Positions 1 through 8,313 of a stretch of DNA of 64,000 nt are shown here, one piece after another (positions within the stretch are counted from its first letter, which is position 1; each line of letters starts with the position of its first letter). The notes beneath the pieces are model-generated. The model saw nothing but the letters and a program-made list of their open reading frames with translations, did not search any database and was not told the DNA's origin. The stretch comes from CBDESM01 sp965205165 (lineage in GTDB: Bacteria; Chloroflexota; Dehalococcoidia; Bin125), in contig OZ242037.1 of NCBI GenBank assembly GCA_965205165.1, positions 62,001 to 126,000 on the forward strand. The letters run 5' to 3'. A program made the translations under genes and the position numbers.

Positions 1-100
1 CGTCTACAGTCGCGCCCTGCGCGTCAACCTTCGCGGGTGCGAGGGCGAGCCAGCCGCCCAGCAGGACGGCAAAGGCCAGCGCCAGCAGCGCGGCCCGCAC
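1..100 (-). CDS. N-terminal fragment of an exported protein (cut by window edge)
   Basis: A minus-strand reading frame opens with GTG at 98-100 and runs off the window start. The 33 visible residues begin VRAALLALAFAVLLGGWLAL and continue into APAKVDAQGATVD, a textbook signal peptide: short basic start, hydrophobic core of about 16 residues, and a small-residue cleavage region. A G-rich Shine-Dalgarno-like run lies about 7 bases upstream of the GTG. The mature protein is outside the window, so its function is unknown. Confidence is moderate because only 100 bases are visible. Confidence 0.45.
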   Translation of the reverse strand, partial: MRAALLALAFAVLLGGWLALAPAKVDAQGATVD

Positions 101-156
101 CTCAGCCCCCCGCGCTGCCCGCGCCCCGCAAGGTGGCCGCAGGCGGGAATTTCCTA

Positions 157-176
157 CCCCCCCCCCCCCCCCCCCC
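157..176. repeat. Homopolymeric C tract, 20 bases
   Basis: Twenty consecutive C residues sit in the gap between the leftward exported-protein start and the leftward coiled-coil gene. I see no convincing gene in 101-375. The tract could be a slippage site or an assembly or sequencing artefact. Confidence 0.9.
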
Positions 177-375
177 GATCTCAGCGCACATTTTCAAAGC
201 GCGAACCGCCCGGCCGATGCCCGGCATCATCCGCCCCTTGGCAGCCAAGCGGTGGAGCATCGCCTGCCCCTTCAGTCCGCGGCCGGCGCACGCGCCCCGG
301 CCGCAACCTCCGCAAAGTCTACTAGCCGACACCCGCAGCGCAAGCCCCCGCAAGCCGTTTCCGATAAGCGGTCAA

Positions 376-1164
376 TCAGCCGAAGACCGCCAAGGCGGAG
401 ATGATGGCCACGACCGCGCCGACGATCAGGGCGGCGATGCCGAGGATGCCCTGGATCATGCGATCCTGGCCTTTGCTGAAGACCTGCATGAGCTCGCGGA
501 AGCCGCGCTCATTGTCGGTGCCGTGCTCGGCGAGCTGCAGCCTGAGGTCGGCGACCTGCTGCTCGATCTGCGCGACCCGCTGATTCGTCTCGGCGGTCTG
601 CAGCCTGAGGTCGGCGACCTGCTGCTCGATCTGCGCGACCCGCTGATTCGTCTCGGCGGTCTGCAGCCTGAGGTCAGCGACCTGCTGCTCGATCTGCGCG
701 ACCCGCCGATTGGTCTCGGTGGTCTGCTGCTCGATCTGCGCGACCCGCTGATTCGTCTCGGCGGTCTGCAGCCTGAGGTCAGCGACCTGCTGCTCGATCT
801 GCGCGACCCGCCGATTGGTCTCGGTGGTCTGCTGCTCGATCTGCGCGACCCGCTGATTCGTCTCGGCAATCTGCCGATTGGTCTCGGCGGTCTGCTGTTC
901 GATCTGCGCGGTCAGGGTGCGCGTGGTCTCGGCGGCGGATTCGCGGATTGCGGATTCGATGGCGTGGAACTGCTGGGCGTTCTGCTCGACATGTTCGGCG
1001 AGCTGCTGCTCGGAGCGGGCGATCCGCTCGCTCACCTTCATGATCACCTCGGCCTCCGCGTCGTCGCGGGCGGCCCCGACCAAGGACAGGACCGCATCGG
1101 CCAGCCCCTCGTTGCAGCCCTGCGCCAAAAGCTGCTCGCGGTATTCGAGTGCGGGAATTGCCAT
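376..1164 (-). CDS. Repeat-rich coiled-coil protein with C-terminal membrane anchor
   Basis: This encodes 262 residues. Residues 1-60 look globular and begin MAIPALEYREQLLAQG. Residues from about 60 to 220 are a long heptad-rich coiled coil built from near-identical repeats containing ETNQRVAQIEQQ and QVADLRLQ. Residues 236-262 form one hydrophobic segment (IQGILGIAALIVGAVVAIIS) that should anchor the protein with the coil in the cytoplasm. The layout resembles DUF1640-like or other tail-anchored coiled-coil proteins, but I recognise no specific family. The coding DNA carries 63-bp and 105-bp tandem repeats, so the coil length is probably unstable between strains. It stands alone: downstream lies a gap with a C20 tract, upstream an Hsp20 remnant. 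Confidence 0.8.
   Translation of the reverse strand: MAIPALEYREQLLAQGCNEGLADAVLSLVGAARDDAEAEVIMKVSERIARSEQQLAEHVEQNAQQFHAIESAIRESAAETTRTLTAQIEQQTAETNRQIAETNQRVAQIEQQTTETNRRVAQIEQQVADLRLQTAETNQRVAQIEQQTTETNRRVAQIEQQVADLRLQTAETNQRVAQIEQQVADLRLQTAETNQRVAQIEQQVADLRLQLAEHGTDNERGFRELMQVFSKGQDRMIQGILGIAALIVGAVVAIISALAVFG
541..870 (-). repeat. 63-bp and 105-bp tandem repeats inside the coiled-coil gene
   Basis: Two identical 63-bp units lie at 541-603 and 604-666. They are followed by a 105-bp unit at 667-771 and a second copy from 772 that diverges near 867. All lengths are multiples of 3 and of the 21-residue coil repeat, so gain or loss of units keeps the frame. Confidence 0.9.
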
Positions 1165-1212
1165 GCGCCAATCCTAACAGGCGCGGGCTGCGCCGCGCAG
1201 GCCCGGACGCGA

Positions 1213-1240
1213 CGGAGCCCCCGTGCAAACGGGGGCTCCG
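1213..1240 (-). terminator. Strong hairpin downstream of the Hsp20 remnant
   Basis: Perfect 12-bp arms (CGGAGCCCCCGT and its complement) flank a 4-base GCAA loop (UUGC on the minus transcript). The hairpin lies about 35 bases past the stop of the leftward Hsp20 fragment. There is no clear U run. Confidence 0.55.
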
Positions 1241-1275
1241 CCGCGCGGCGGAGCGGGTTGCGGCTGGCTGCCGGC

Positions 1276-1446
1276 CTAGGCCCCCGGGCCGACCGAGATC
1301 GGGATCTGCTTCGGCTCCGCCTCGGGCAGGCGCGAGAGGGTCAGCTCCAGCACCCCGTTGGACAGGCTCGCGGTCGCCGACTCCGGGTCGTACTCCTCGC
1401 CGATCCGGAAGCTCCGCTTGGATTCCACTACTCCGAGCCCCGCTAT
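1276..1446 (-). pseudogene. Hsp20/alpha-crystallin C-terminal remnant
   Basis: The minus-strand frame encodes ESKRSFRIGEEYDPES followed by ATASLSNGVLELTLSRLPEA and a short tail ending at TAG (1276-1278). The pattern RSF-R, NGVLEL-L, LPEA-P--I is the C-terminal half of the Hsp20 small heat-shock domain. An in-frame TGA lies at 1447-1449, just upstream, and the first half of the domain is absent in this frame. Neighbouring frames show only scraps. I read this as a truncated, frame-damaged small chaperone gene whose terminator survives. A single sequencing error cannot be excluded, but it would not restore the missing N-terminal domain within 50 bases of the next gene. Confidence 0.7.
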
Positions 1447-1498
1447 TCAACCGCCCCCCGCGCTCAGCTCCGACGCACTCTGCCAGCGTGAACACGCC

Positions 1499-2296
1499 CT
1501 AGCCCAACACCCGCGCCAGGAACTCCGCGGGCGGCCCGTAGCCGGCGGGCGGGAAATCCCAATGACCGCAGGGGAGCCACTTGATTTCCTTGGGGCCGGG
1601 GACGGCGTCGTAGAAACGCTGCGCGGCGTCGGGCGTGACGATGTCGTCCAGCTCGCCGGCGACGACTTGGATTGAGCGGCCCGCCATCATCGGGGCGTAG
1701 GCGGCCGGGTCCGACAGGGCCAACGCGCCCTCTCCGCCGCCGCCCGCGCCGGCGATGCAGAACGAGGCGGCCCGCACCCGCTCGTCCATCCCGACGAAGG
1801 CCGCGCCGCGCATCCCGCCCATGCTGAAGCCGGTGAAGCCGATCCGCTGCTCGTCCACCTCGTCGAGGCCGACCGCCCAATCGATCGCCCGCATCCAGTC
1901 GACCGCGGTCTGCAGCGCCTGGTCCAGACGCCGGCGCGGCCAGCTGCGGAAGTCGTCCATCGTGACCGGCCGGCGGGCGCGCTCGCCGTGGCCGGCTTGG
2001 TCGATGGTGATGCAGGCGAAGCCGCGCTCGATCAACTGCTGCGCCGGCCAGAGCACATAGTCCGATCCCTTGTCGAGCGTGCCCGGGTGGGCGATCAGCG
2101 CCAGCGGGCGTGGGGCACCGGCCCGCGGGTCGGCGAGCAGCAGGCCGGGCACGCGCTGCTCGTTGCGCGACGAGAGCTCGAAGCGCTCGATCCGCAGCGT
2201 CTCGGATTCGCGCAGCGTCTTGCGCTCGGCGTCCAGCGGCAGGTCGCGGTCGTAGCCGAAGGCGAGCTCGAGCAGGGCCGGCGGGAGGTCGGTCAT
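1499..2296 (-). CDS. Alpha/beta hydrolase (dienelactone-hydrolase/acetyl-esterase-like)
   Basis: This is a 265-residue single-domain alpha/beta hydrolase. The nucleophile elbow GFSMGG places Ser158, the acid is Asp217 or Asp218 in GELDDIVTP, and the base is His245 in CGHWDF. An HPG motif near residue 70 fits the oxyanion region. No signal peptide is visible, so it should be cytoplasmic. The substrate cannot be told; esters or lactones are likely. It is the last gene of a leftward operon, 9 bases after the large ABC permease stop, so it may act on or protect against the exported compound. Confidence 0.8.
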   Translation of the reverse strand: MTDLPPALLELAFGYDRDLPLDAERKTLRESETLRIERFELSSRNEQRVPGLLLADPRAGAPRPLALIAHPGTLDKGSDYVLWPAQQLIERGFACITIDQAGHGERARRPVTMDDFRSWPRRRLDQALQTAVDWMRAIDWAVGLDEVDEQRIGFTGFSMGGMRGAAFVGMDERVRAASFCIAGAGGGGEGALALSDPAAYAPMMAGRSIQVVAGELDDIVTPDAAQRFYDAVPGPKEIKWLPCGHWDFPPAGYGPPAEFLARVLG

Positions 2297-2305
2297 GGGC
2301 GCAGG

Positions 2306-5300
2306 CTACTCGTAGCGCAGCGCTTCGGCGATCGGCGTGTTCGCCGCCTGCCGCGCGGGCAGGTAGGTGAGCAGCAGCGCCGCGCCCATCGCGCCCGCCG
2401 CGAACGCGATCACCGTGCCCCACGGCACGTACATCGAGATCCCCGGCCCGAAGGTGTCCTCCGCGAACAGCCGCCAGGCCAGCGCCAGCGCCAGCGCGGT
2501 GCCCAGCAGCACCCCCAGCAGCGCGATGAAGCCCATCTCCAGCAGCATTTGCAGCCCGACCATGCGCGAGCGGAAGCCCAGCGAGCGCAGCACCCCGATC
2601 TGCCCGCGCCGCTCCACCACGGCGCGCACCGCGATCACCCCCAGCGCCGCCAGCCCCGCCGCCAGCCCGATCCCGATGAAGATCTGGAAGGCTCGCAGGA
2701 AGGCGTTGGTCAGCCGCTGATTGCGCGCCGCCTCCCCCGCCAAGTCGCGCGCCTGCACGAACAGGGTCGACTCGATCGCCTGCGCCACTTCGAGCGAATC
2801 CGCCCCGCCGCGCACGCCGACCAAGTGGCGCGTGATGTCCGGCTCGTCCAGCACCTGATCCCAGACCGCGCGCGGGACGAGCAGGATCGGCCCCGATGTC
2901 TGACCGCCCGACCCGGGCGCGGCAAAGGCCTCGAAGGAGAGCGTCGGCAGCACCCCGATCACCGCGACCTCGACCGTGCGCCCGCCCTCGTAGCCGATCC
3001 GGATGCTCTGCCGCGGCAGGCGGGTGGTGTTGTTTTCGACACCCGGGATGCCCCACGAATCGCCCGCGCCGAACGGGTCCTCGCCGATCGCGGGTTGGCC
3101 GGCGATCGCGACCGGCTCGCCAGATGCCAGCGCTTCCCAAGCATCCGTGCTCGATGCGTAGTCGCGCACCCAGGCTTGCAGCACGATCTCGTTGTCGCCC
3201 AGGAACGCCCCATCCGGCGAGATCAGGACGACGTTGCCGTATTCGTCCTCGTCGCCGCTCAGGTCGAGCACTTGGGGCGAGCCGACCCCGCCGACGGGCA
3301 GGTTTGCGAGTGCATCCCATTCCTCGCGGGTGAGCGTCTGCACCGGCGTGCCGCTGAGCGGGCCCGCCGTGAGCGCGCCGGTCTTGGAGATGTCGGCCAA
3401 CGTCCCGGTCGCGCCGGCCTCCCTCAGGGCTTGGCTGATGTCGGAGACGTCGTCGAGCGTGGTCGATTCCGCCTGGATCGCGTAGCCCGCGAGCTGGTCG
3501 TCGGTGCCGGTCGAGCGGGTGAAGGAGGTGTTGACCACGGTGAAGTTGACCAGCGCGAAGACGATCAGCCCGATCATCGCGATGGTCATCCCGGTGCGGT
3601 ACCTCGAGGCGGCCGGATACGCGGCGGCGGCCCGCAGCACGGGCGCGTACTTGCCGGCCCGGGCCAAGCCAATGCTGAAGACCCGCACCAGCGTCTCCAA
3701 GTTGAAGACGATCAGCAGCGAGCCCGCCGCCGTCATCGCCATCCCGCTGATCACGAACAACTCGGGCCCGCCGTTGAGATTGATGCCGAGCACGTCCTCG
3801 TGCCAAGAGTTGGGCACGAGCCAGAAGAAGAGCACGAGCGCGGAGGCCGCGGTCCAGAGCGGGCGCCCGGGCACCCCCAGCCGGGTGACGAGCATCACCA
3901 AGCCGAGCGGGGCCAGCGAAACCCCCGTCATGTAGAAGAAGAGCGATTCGCGATCCACTCCGTACAGGGCGACCGCGATGCCGCCGACCAGCATGATCGG
4001 CCACCATTCCGCCCGCCAGGTCATCAGCCACCAGGCGGGAGCGAGAATGCGCGGGACGGTCGAAGCCCGCAGGCCGCCGGATGCGCCGGCAATCGCCACG
4101 AACAGCGAGCCGAAGATGAAGGTGAGCGGCAGCGTTGGCAGCAGCACCAAGCCGAGCGGCGTCGTGAAGATGCCCGGTATCGAAATCCGCCGGCGCTGCG
4201 CGCTGCCGGAGTCGGGCAGGTCGCGGATCGCGGCGACGATGTTGAGCACGCTGGCACGGAAGGAGGAGACGGTCATCGTGAGGAAGGTGATGATCACGCC
4301 GATCCCGCCCGACGTGATCAGCGATTGCCAAGTCACGCTCCAGCGGAAGGTGAAGCCGAAGGCCTCCAGCCCGGTGTTGATGATCTGCACCATCCCGACC
4401 GTCACCGCCAGCCCCAGCAGCACGCCGATCACCGCGGCGCCCATGTTGTAGGCCATGCCCTCCGACATGAACATCTGAATCAGGTGGTCGCGCTGCATCC
4501 CGATCGCCCGCGAGATGCCCATCTCCGAGCGCCGCTCTTCCGCCAGCATCGCGAAGATCAGGAAGATCAGCAGCACCCCCGCGGCCACCGAGAACGAACC
4601 CATGAACAGGAACAGCAGCACCAGCACCGCGCCGAACAGATCCGCGTTCGCCACCGCGTCGGCCTTCGAGTCGTTCGCCTCCAGCCGGTGGGAGCCCGCC
4701 GCCGCGCTGTAGTAATCGCCGATCTCGCCGTCAGCCAGCCCGGCCCGCTCCGCCTGCGCGCGCCCGTTGAGGAACGCGCTCAGGCCGTCGTTGAACTCGT
4801 CCGCGTACTCGAGCCCGGCATCCAGGCTGCCGTTGCCGGTCGCGATCGCGATGAACGTCCACATATCCGGCGCAGCCGCCTCGCCCAAGGCCGCCCGAGC
4901 CGTCCCGATCCGCACCGTCCCGCCGCCCTCGTCCTGCTGGAACACCCCCGTCATCACCGTGTCCGCCCCGATCGCGGCCACGCGCAGATCGATCCGCTGC
5001 TCCCCGGCGAACAGCCGCAGCGTGTGGCCCGGCTCCGCCGCCAGCTGGTCCGCCGCCCGCCGGCTGACCACGATCTCGTCCGCGCCGACGTCCGAGAACG
5101 CCAGCGGTTCCCAATCCTCGTCCGGGATCGCCCCCGCCGCGTCGACGTCGGCCGCATCCGCGCCGACCAACCAGAACAGCGGCTCCGACAGCCGCGTGTC
5201 CAAGTTGATCACGCCGACCGGCTCGATCAGTGCCCCGAACGCGCCGTCGGCCCGATCGTCGCCGGCGATCTCCGCCTGCACGTCCTCCAGCACTCGCTGC

Positions 5301-5638
5301 GAAACCTGCCGATCGTCATCCGCCGCCACCGCCGCGTCGTCCTCGTCGAACGCGATCATGTGATCAATCCGGTACTGCCCGTCGTAGGCCGACTCGCGGA
5401 TCGAGATCGTCATCGTGTCGCCGGTCGAGAACGCCATTGTCACGATGATCGTGGCCAAGGTCAGCCCGAACACGATCAGCACCGTCTGCGCGCGCCGGCG
5501 CGGGATGTTGCGCAGCCCCATCCGCACGACCAGCGGCCGCCGCCAGGCGAACAGCAGGATGATGCCCAGCACCACGCCCACGGCGATCCCGACCCCGATT
5601 GCCAAGCTGGTCACGCTCAATCCGAAGATGTCCGTCAT
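2306..5638 (-). CDS. Large FtsX-type ABC exporter permease
   Basis: This encodes 1110 residues, far longer than a typical 400-residue MacB permease, with the duplicated layout of large lipoprotein/antimicrobial-peptide exporters. It opens with a membrane segment at about 8-30 and another near 55-75, followed by a large extracellular domain to about 320. A first cluster of membrane helices with the motif RRSEMGISRAIGMQRDHLIQ follows. A further membrane cluster and a second extracellular part lead to a C-terminal FtsX domain with RRGQIGVLRSLGFRSRMVGL. It sits 45 bases after its ATPase and just before the hydrolase. The substrate is unknown. Confidence 0.88.
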   Translation of the reverse strand: MTDIFGLSVTSLAIGVGIAVGVVLGIILLFAWRRPLVVRMGLRNIPRRRAQTVLIVFGLTLATIIVTMAFSTGDTMTISIRESAYDGQYRIDHMIAFDEDDAAVAADDDRQVSQRVLEDVQAEIAGDDRADGAFGALIEPVGVINLDTRLSEPLFWLVGADAADVDAAGAIPDEDWEPLAFSDVGADEIVVSRRAADQLAAEPGHTLRLFAGEQRIDLRVAAIGADTVMTGVFQQDEGGGTVRIGTARAALGEAAAPDMWTFIAIATGNGSLDAGLEYADEFNDGLSAFLNGRAQAERAGLADGEIGDYYSAAAGSHRLEANDSKADAVANADLFGAVLVLLFLFMGSFSVAAGVLLIFLIFAMLAEERRSEMGISRAIGMQRDHLIQMFMSEGMAYNMGAAVIGVLLGLAVTVGMVQIINTGLEAFGFTFRWSVTWQSLITSGGIGVIITFLTMTVSSFRASVLNIVAAIRDLPDSGSAQRRRISIPGIFTTPLGLVLLPTLPLTFIFGSLFVAIAGASGGLRASTVPRILAPAWWLMTWRAEWWPIMLVGGIAVALYGVDRESLFFYMTGVSLAPLGLVMLVTRLGVPGRPLWTAASALVLFFWLVPNSWHEDVLGINLNGGPELFVISGMAMTAAGSLLIVFNLETLVRVFSIGLARAGKYAPVLRAAAAYPAASRYRTGMTIAMIGLIVFALVNFTVVNTSFTRSTGTDDQLAGYAIQAESTTLDDVSDISQALREAGATGTLADISKTGALTAGPLSGTPVQTLTREEWDALANLPVGGVGSPQVLDLSGDEDEYGNVVLISPDGAFLGDNEIVLQAWVRDYASSTDAWEALASGEPVAIAGQPAIGEDPFGAGDSWGIPGVENNTTRLPRQSIRIGYEGGRTVEVAVIGVLPTLSFEAFAAPGSGGQTSGPILLVPRAVWDQVLDEPDITRHLVGVRGGADSLEVAQAIESTLFVQARDLAGEAARNQRLTNAFLRAFQIFIGIGLAAGLAALGVIAVRAVVERRGQIGVLRSLGFRSRMVGLQMLLEMGFIALLGVLLGTALALALAWRLFAEDTFGPGISMYVPWGTVIAFAAGAMGAALLLTYLPARQAANTPIAEALRYE

Positions 5639-5683
5639 CCGGTCCGCCCCTCCGCTGCGCTCGCGCCGCCCTTCGCGCTTCGA

Positions 5684-6469
5684 TTAGCCCGCTGCCGCCC
5701 CCGCACTTGCCCCTGCGCTCTCCGGTTTGAACTCCCGGTGCGATGTTTCGCCCTCGATCCGCCCGTCGCGCATGTGGATCGTCCGGTGTGCCCGCGCCCC
5801 CATCGCCTGATCGTGCGTGACGATGATGAACGTCTGCCGCCGCTCCGCGTTGAGCTGCTCCATGATCTGCATGATCTGGTCCGCCGTGGTCGAGTCCAAG
5901 TCCCCCGTCGGCTCATCGCCCCAGACGATGGCCGGATTGTTGACCAGCGCCCGCGCGATCGTCACCCGCTGCCGCTGCCCGCCCGACAGCTGTGCCGGCC
6001 GGTGCCCCGACCACTCCGCCAGCTGCATGTCCGCCAGCGCCTGCATCGAGCGCTCGCGCGCCTCCGACGGCGATATCCCGCTCAGCAGCAGCGGCATCTC
6101 CACGTTCTCGACCGCCGTCAGCACCGGCAGCAGGTTGTAGAACTGGAAGACGAAGCCCATCCGCCGCGCCCGGTAGTCCGTGCGCAGGTTGTCCGGCAGC
6201 TTCTGGATCGGCTGCCCCTCGATCTCGATCTCGCCCTCGTCGATCGCATCCAAGCCGGAAAGGCAGTTCAGCAGCGTCGTCTTGCCGCAGCCCGACGGCC
6301 CCATGATCGAAACCATCTCGCCGCGCTGCACCGAGAGCGAGACCCCTTGCAGCGCCCGCACCGGCTGGCCGCCCGCGGCGAACGTCTTGTGCACGTTCCG
6401 CGCCTCGATGATCGCATCGCCCCAGCCGGCGGCACCGCCGTTCTCCGCGCCGTCTCCCTCTGCAGCCAT
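5684..6469 (-). CDS. ABC exporter ATP-binding protein (MacB/LolD class)
   Basis: The 261-residue nucleotide-binding subunit has Walker A GPSGCGKT (57-64), Q-loop FVFQFYNLLP, signature LSGGQRQR (161-168), Walker B IVWGDEPTGD (181-190) and H-loop VTHD. The FQFYNLLP and DEPTGDLD signatures are typical of the MacB/LolD/FtsE class that pairs with FtsX-type permeases. It is the first gene of the leftward operon with the 1110-residue permease and the hydrolase. Its N-terminal 17 residues, rich in Gly and Ala, may be an extension; the fold begins at IIEARNVHKTF. It is divergent from the small gene at 6552. Confidence 0.9.
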   Translation of the reverse strand: MAAEGDGAENGGAAGWGDAIIEARNVHKTFAAGGQPVRALQGVSLSVQRGEMVSIMGPSGCGKTTLLNCLSGLDAIDEGEIEIEGQPIQKLPDNLRTDYRARRMGFVFQFYNLLPVLTAVENVEMPLLLSGISPSEARERSMQALADMQLAEWSGHRPAQLSGGQRQRVTIARALVNNPAIVWGDEPTGDLDSTTADQIMQIMEQLNAERRQTFIIVTHDQAMGARAHRTIHMRDGRIEGETSHREFKPESAGASAGAAAG

Positions 6470-6537
6470 ATCCGCCTCCGCTCGTCAATCCGCGCACGCC
6501 GCGGCGCATCCGCTTCCGGGCGCAACGCGGCTCAGCG

Positions 6538-6543
6538 TACACT
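6538..6543 (+). promoter_or_regulatory. -10 box TACACT, leaderless arrangement
   Basis: TACACT lies 8 bases before the ATG at 6552, the spacing expected if transcription begins at or next to the start codon. No Shine-Dalgarno sequence is present. Confidence 0.45.
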
Positions 6544-6551
6544 GCGGCCCA

Positions 6552-6875
6552 ATGCCCGACGTATCAGAACTGCCCGCCGAATCGCTCGCCGACGCCGTCG
6601 ATCAGCTCGCCCGCGACATCATCGAAGACTCCCTCTTCAAGCTGATGCCCCGCTTCACCGCCGGCGCCCTGCCCGGCGCTCTCGCCCTCCGCGCCGGCCC
6701 AGATACCGCGAAGGGTGCGGACGAGTACGAGATCGCCGACTTGGGCGACCGCAACTTCCGCATCACCTTCCGCGGCGAAGACGACGCCGGCGCGCCCGAA
6801 GAGGGTTCGATCGATACCCATTGGGTTCCCGCCGGCGACAAGTGGAAGGTCGACAAGATCGGCCGCGCCGACTGA
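6552..6875 (+). CDS. Small hypothetical protein
   Basis: This encodes 107 residues with no recognisable family. The N-terminal third is helical and acidic (ESLADAVDQLARDIIED) and the C-terminal half looks like a small beta sheet (EYEIADLGDRNFRITFRG), ending WKVDKIGRAD. There are no membrane segments and no cysteines. It is divergent from the ABC operon and convergent with the hydratase-like gene, and probably has its own leaderless promoter. Codon use matches the neighbours, so I take it as real. Confidence 0.6.
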   Translation: MPDVSELPAESLADAVDQLARDIIEDSLFKLMPRFTAGALPGALALRAGPDTAKGADEYEIADLGDRNFRITFRGEDDAGAPEEGSIDTHWVPAGDKWKVDKIGRAD

Positions 6876-6898
6876 CCGGGCCGGCGCTCCCAATCAGG

Positions 6899-7666
6899 TC
6901 AGGTCAGCGCCATCACCACCTCGCCGATCCCCTCGAACCGCGCCACGTAGGTCCGCCCCGCGACCCCGGGCGCGAACAGCCCCGCCGCCCCCGTCGTGAT
7001 CACCTGCCCAGCCTCGACCGTCCGCCCCTGCTCCGACAGCGCGTTCGCGAACCGCACCAGCATCCCGACCGGATCCGGGCGCTGATCGCGCGGCCGCCCC
7101 TCCGCGATCTGCTCGCCGTCCGCCTCGATCGCCAAGGGCAGCGCCGCCAGGTCCCGCTCCCGCCAATCGGGAATCTCCGGTCCCAAGATCAGCGCCTGCG
7201 CCCCGATTCCGTCCGCCGCGATGCTCGGCACGCCCGCCGACGTCCCGTCCGCATAGCGGATGTTCGGCGCTTCGATCGCGACGAACGCCGCATCCACGGC
7301 CTCCAGCAGCTCGGCCGCGCCCCGCTCACCCGCTGCCGGCTCCAGCGCCTGCCCCATCCGGAACGCCACTTCGCCCTCGACGATGCAGAGGTTGAAATCC
7401 GCCCCCGCCAGCTCCGCCGGCGACTCCCGCACCATCCCCTCGAAGAACGGCGCCGTCACGATCTCCTCCCCGACCTGCGCCGCCTTCCAAGCCGCGGCCG
7501 GCCGGGGATTGCGCGACCAGCGTTCTTGGAAGATGCGGCCCCCGTCCGCCGGCAGTTCCGGCCGGCACGATTCCGGGATGGCCGGCAGCGGCCCGCCGGC
7601 CGCCGCGGCCGCATCCAGGAAATCCGCCGCCTCGCGCACCTGCTCATCCGTCAGCCGAGCTGCCAT
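6899..7666 (-). CDS. 2-keto-4-pentenoate hydratase / fumarylacetoacetase-fold protein
   Basis: This encodes 255 residues starting MAARLTDEQVREAADFL. The length, the helical N terminus and the core with DFNLCIVEGEVAFRMG, the late region VGMLVRFANALSEQGRTVEA and the end AGRTYVARFEGIGEV fit the MhpD hydratase-like side of the FAH superfamily, which hydrates or decarboxylates 2-oxo acids in aromatic-ring catabolism. The GEVAFRMG stretch corresponds to the usual metal-binding EVAFVLG-like region. It stands alone between convergent and divergent neighbours, so the pathway is not shown. Start ATG at 7664-7666 is the most upstream one consistent with the family length. Confidence 0.72.
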   Translation of the reverse strand: MAARLTDEQVREAADFLDAAAAAGGPLPAIPESCRPELPADGGRIFQERWSRNPRPAAAWKAAQVGEEIVTAPFFEGMVRESPAELAGADFNLCIVEGEVAFRMGQALEPAAGERGAAELLEAVDAAFVAIEAPNIRYADGTSAGVPSIAADGIGAQALILGPEIPDWRERDLAALPLAIEADGEQIAEGRPRDQRPDPVGMLVRFANALSEQGRTVEAGQVITTGAAGLFAPGVAGRTYVARFEGIGEVVMALT

Positions 7667-7715
7667 CTCGCACCCCCTCCGGTTCGCGCCTACCATACGG
7701 ATCCGGAGCATGCCC

Positions 7716-8285
7716 ATGACGACGCCCCGACCGCTCGCAGACCTCACCGCCTTCCTCCGCAGCCTCGGCACCGAAGATGTCGAACACACGGGCGGAGATT
7801 TCCTCCACCACCTGCACGCCGTCCACGATCTCCTCGCCGAACACGGCGCGCCCCCGCACATCGCCGTCGCCGGCCTCTTCCACTCGATCTACGGCACCGA
7901 AGGCTTCCAAGAGTTCTCCCTGCCCCTCTCCGAGCGCCACCGCATCCGCGAGCTGATCGGCGAGGAAGCCGAACTGCTCGCCTGGGCCAACTGCGTGATG
8001 GACCGCGAAACCTTCGACCGCGCCGTCGACGCCGCCCTCACCGGCGCATGCGAACATCTGCCCGTCCGCGAGCGCGGCACCGGCGCTCCGATCCCCCTCA
8101 CCCGCCGCCAATTGATCGATCTCGCCCAACTCCACCTGTTCGACTGGCTCGAACAAGTCGAACGCAGCCGCTTCGGCTGGAACTACCGCCGCCCCGCCTA
8201 CCGCCAAATGGCCGAACTAACCAACCACTCCCCCCTCTACGCCCAAGTCTTCGCCCGCGAACCAACCACCCCCGCCGCCCGCTAG
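7716..8285 (+). CDS. DUF6817-like (HD-related) protein
   Basis: This encodes 189 residues. The motif pair GGDFLHHLHAVHDLL and VAGLFHSIYGTEGFQEF matches my memory of the DUF6817 family, whose conserved His residues resemble a degraded HD metal site. The catalytic role is unknown. I chose the second ATG (MTTPRPLADL) because GGAG at 7705-7708 is 7 bases before it but only 1 base before the ATG at 7710. The C-terminal half carries LAQLHLFDWLEQVERSRFGW. It is divergent from the hydratase-like gene and 28 bases upstream of the duplicated cassette. Confidence 0.6.
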   Translation: MTTPRPLADLTAFLRSLGTEDVEHTGGDFLHHLHAVHDLLAEHGAPPHIAVAGLFHSIYGTEGFQEFSLPLSERHRIRELIGEEAELLAWANCVMDRETFDRAVDAALTGACEHLPVRERGTGAPIPLTRRQLIDLAQLHLFDWLEQVERSRFGWNYRRPAYRQMAELTNHSPLYAQVFAREPTTPAAR

Positions 8286-8288
8286 AAT
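8283..8288 (+). promoter_or_regulatory. -10 box TAGAAT before cassette copy 1
   Basis: TAGAAT lies inside a 26-base leader that is repeated before cassette copy 2. A Shine-Dalgarno stretch GGAGAAAGG at 8297-8305 then precedes the ATG at 8314. Confidence 0.45.
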
Positions 8289-8313
8289 GGCGGCGCGGAG
8301 AAAGGGCACGACG

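Noticed and set aside
541..870. CRISPR array
   Set aside because: The repeats are in-frame within a coding region and have no unique spacers. The ~119-bp array near 14634 also lacks spacers and is too long per unit.
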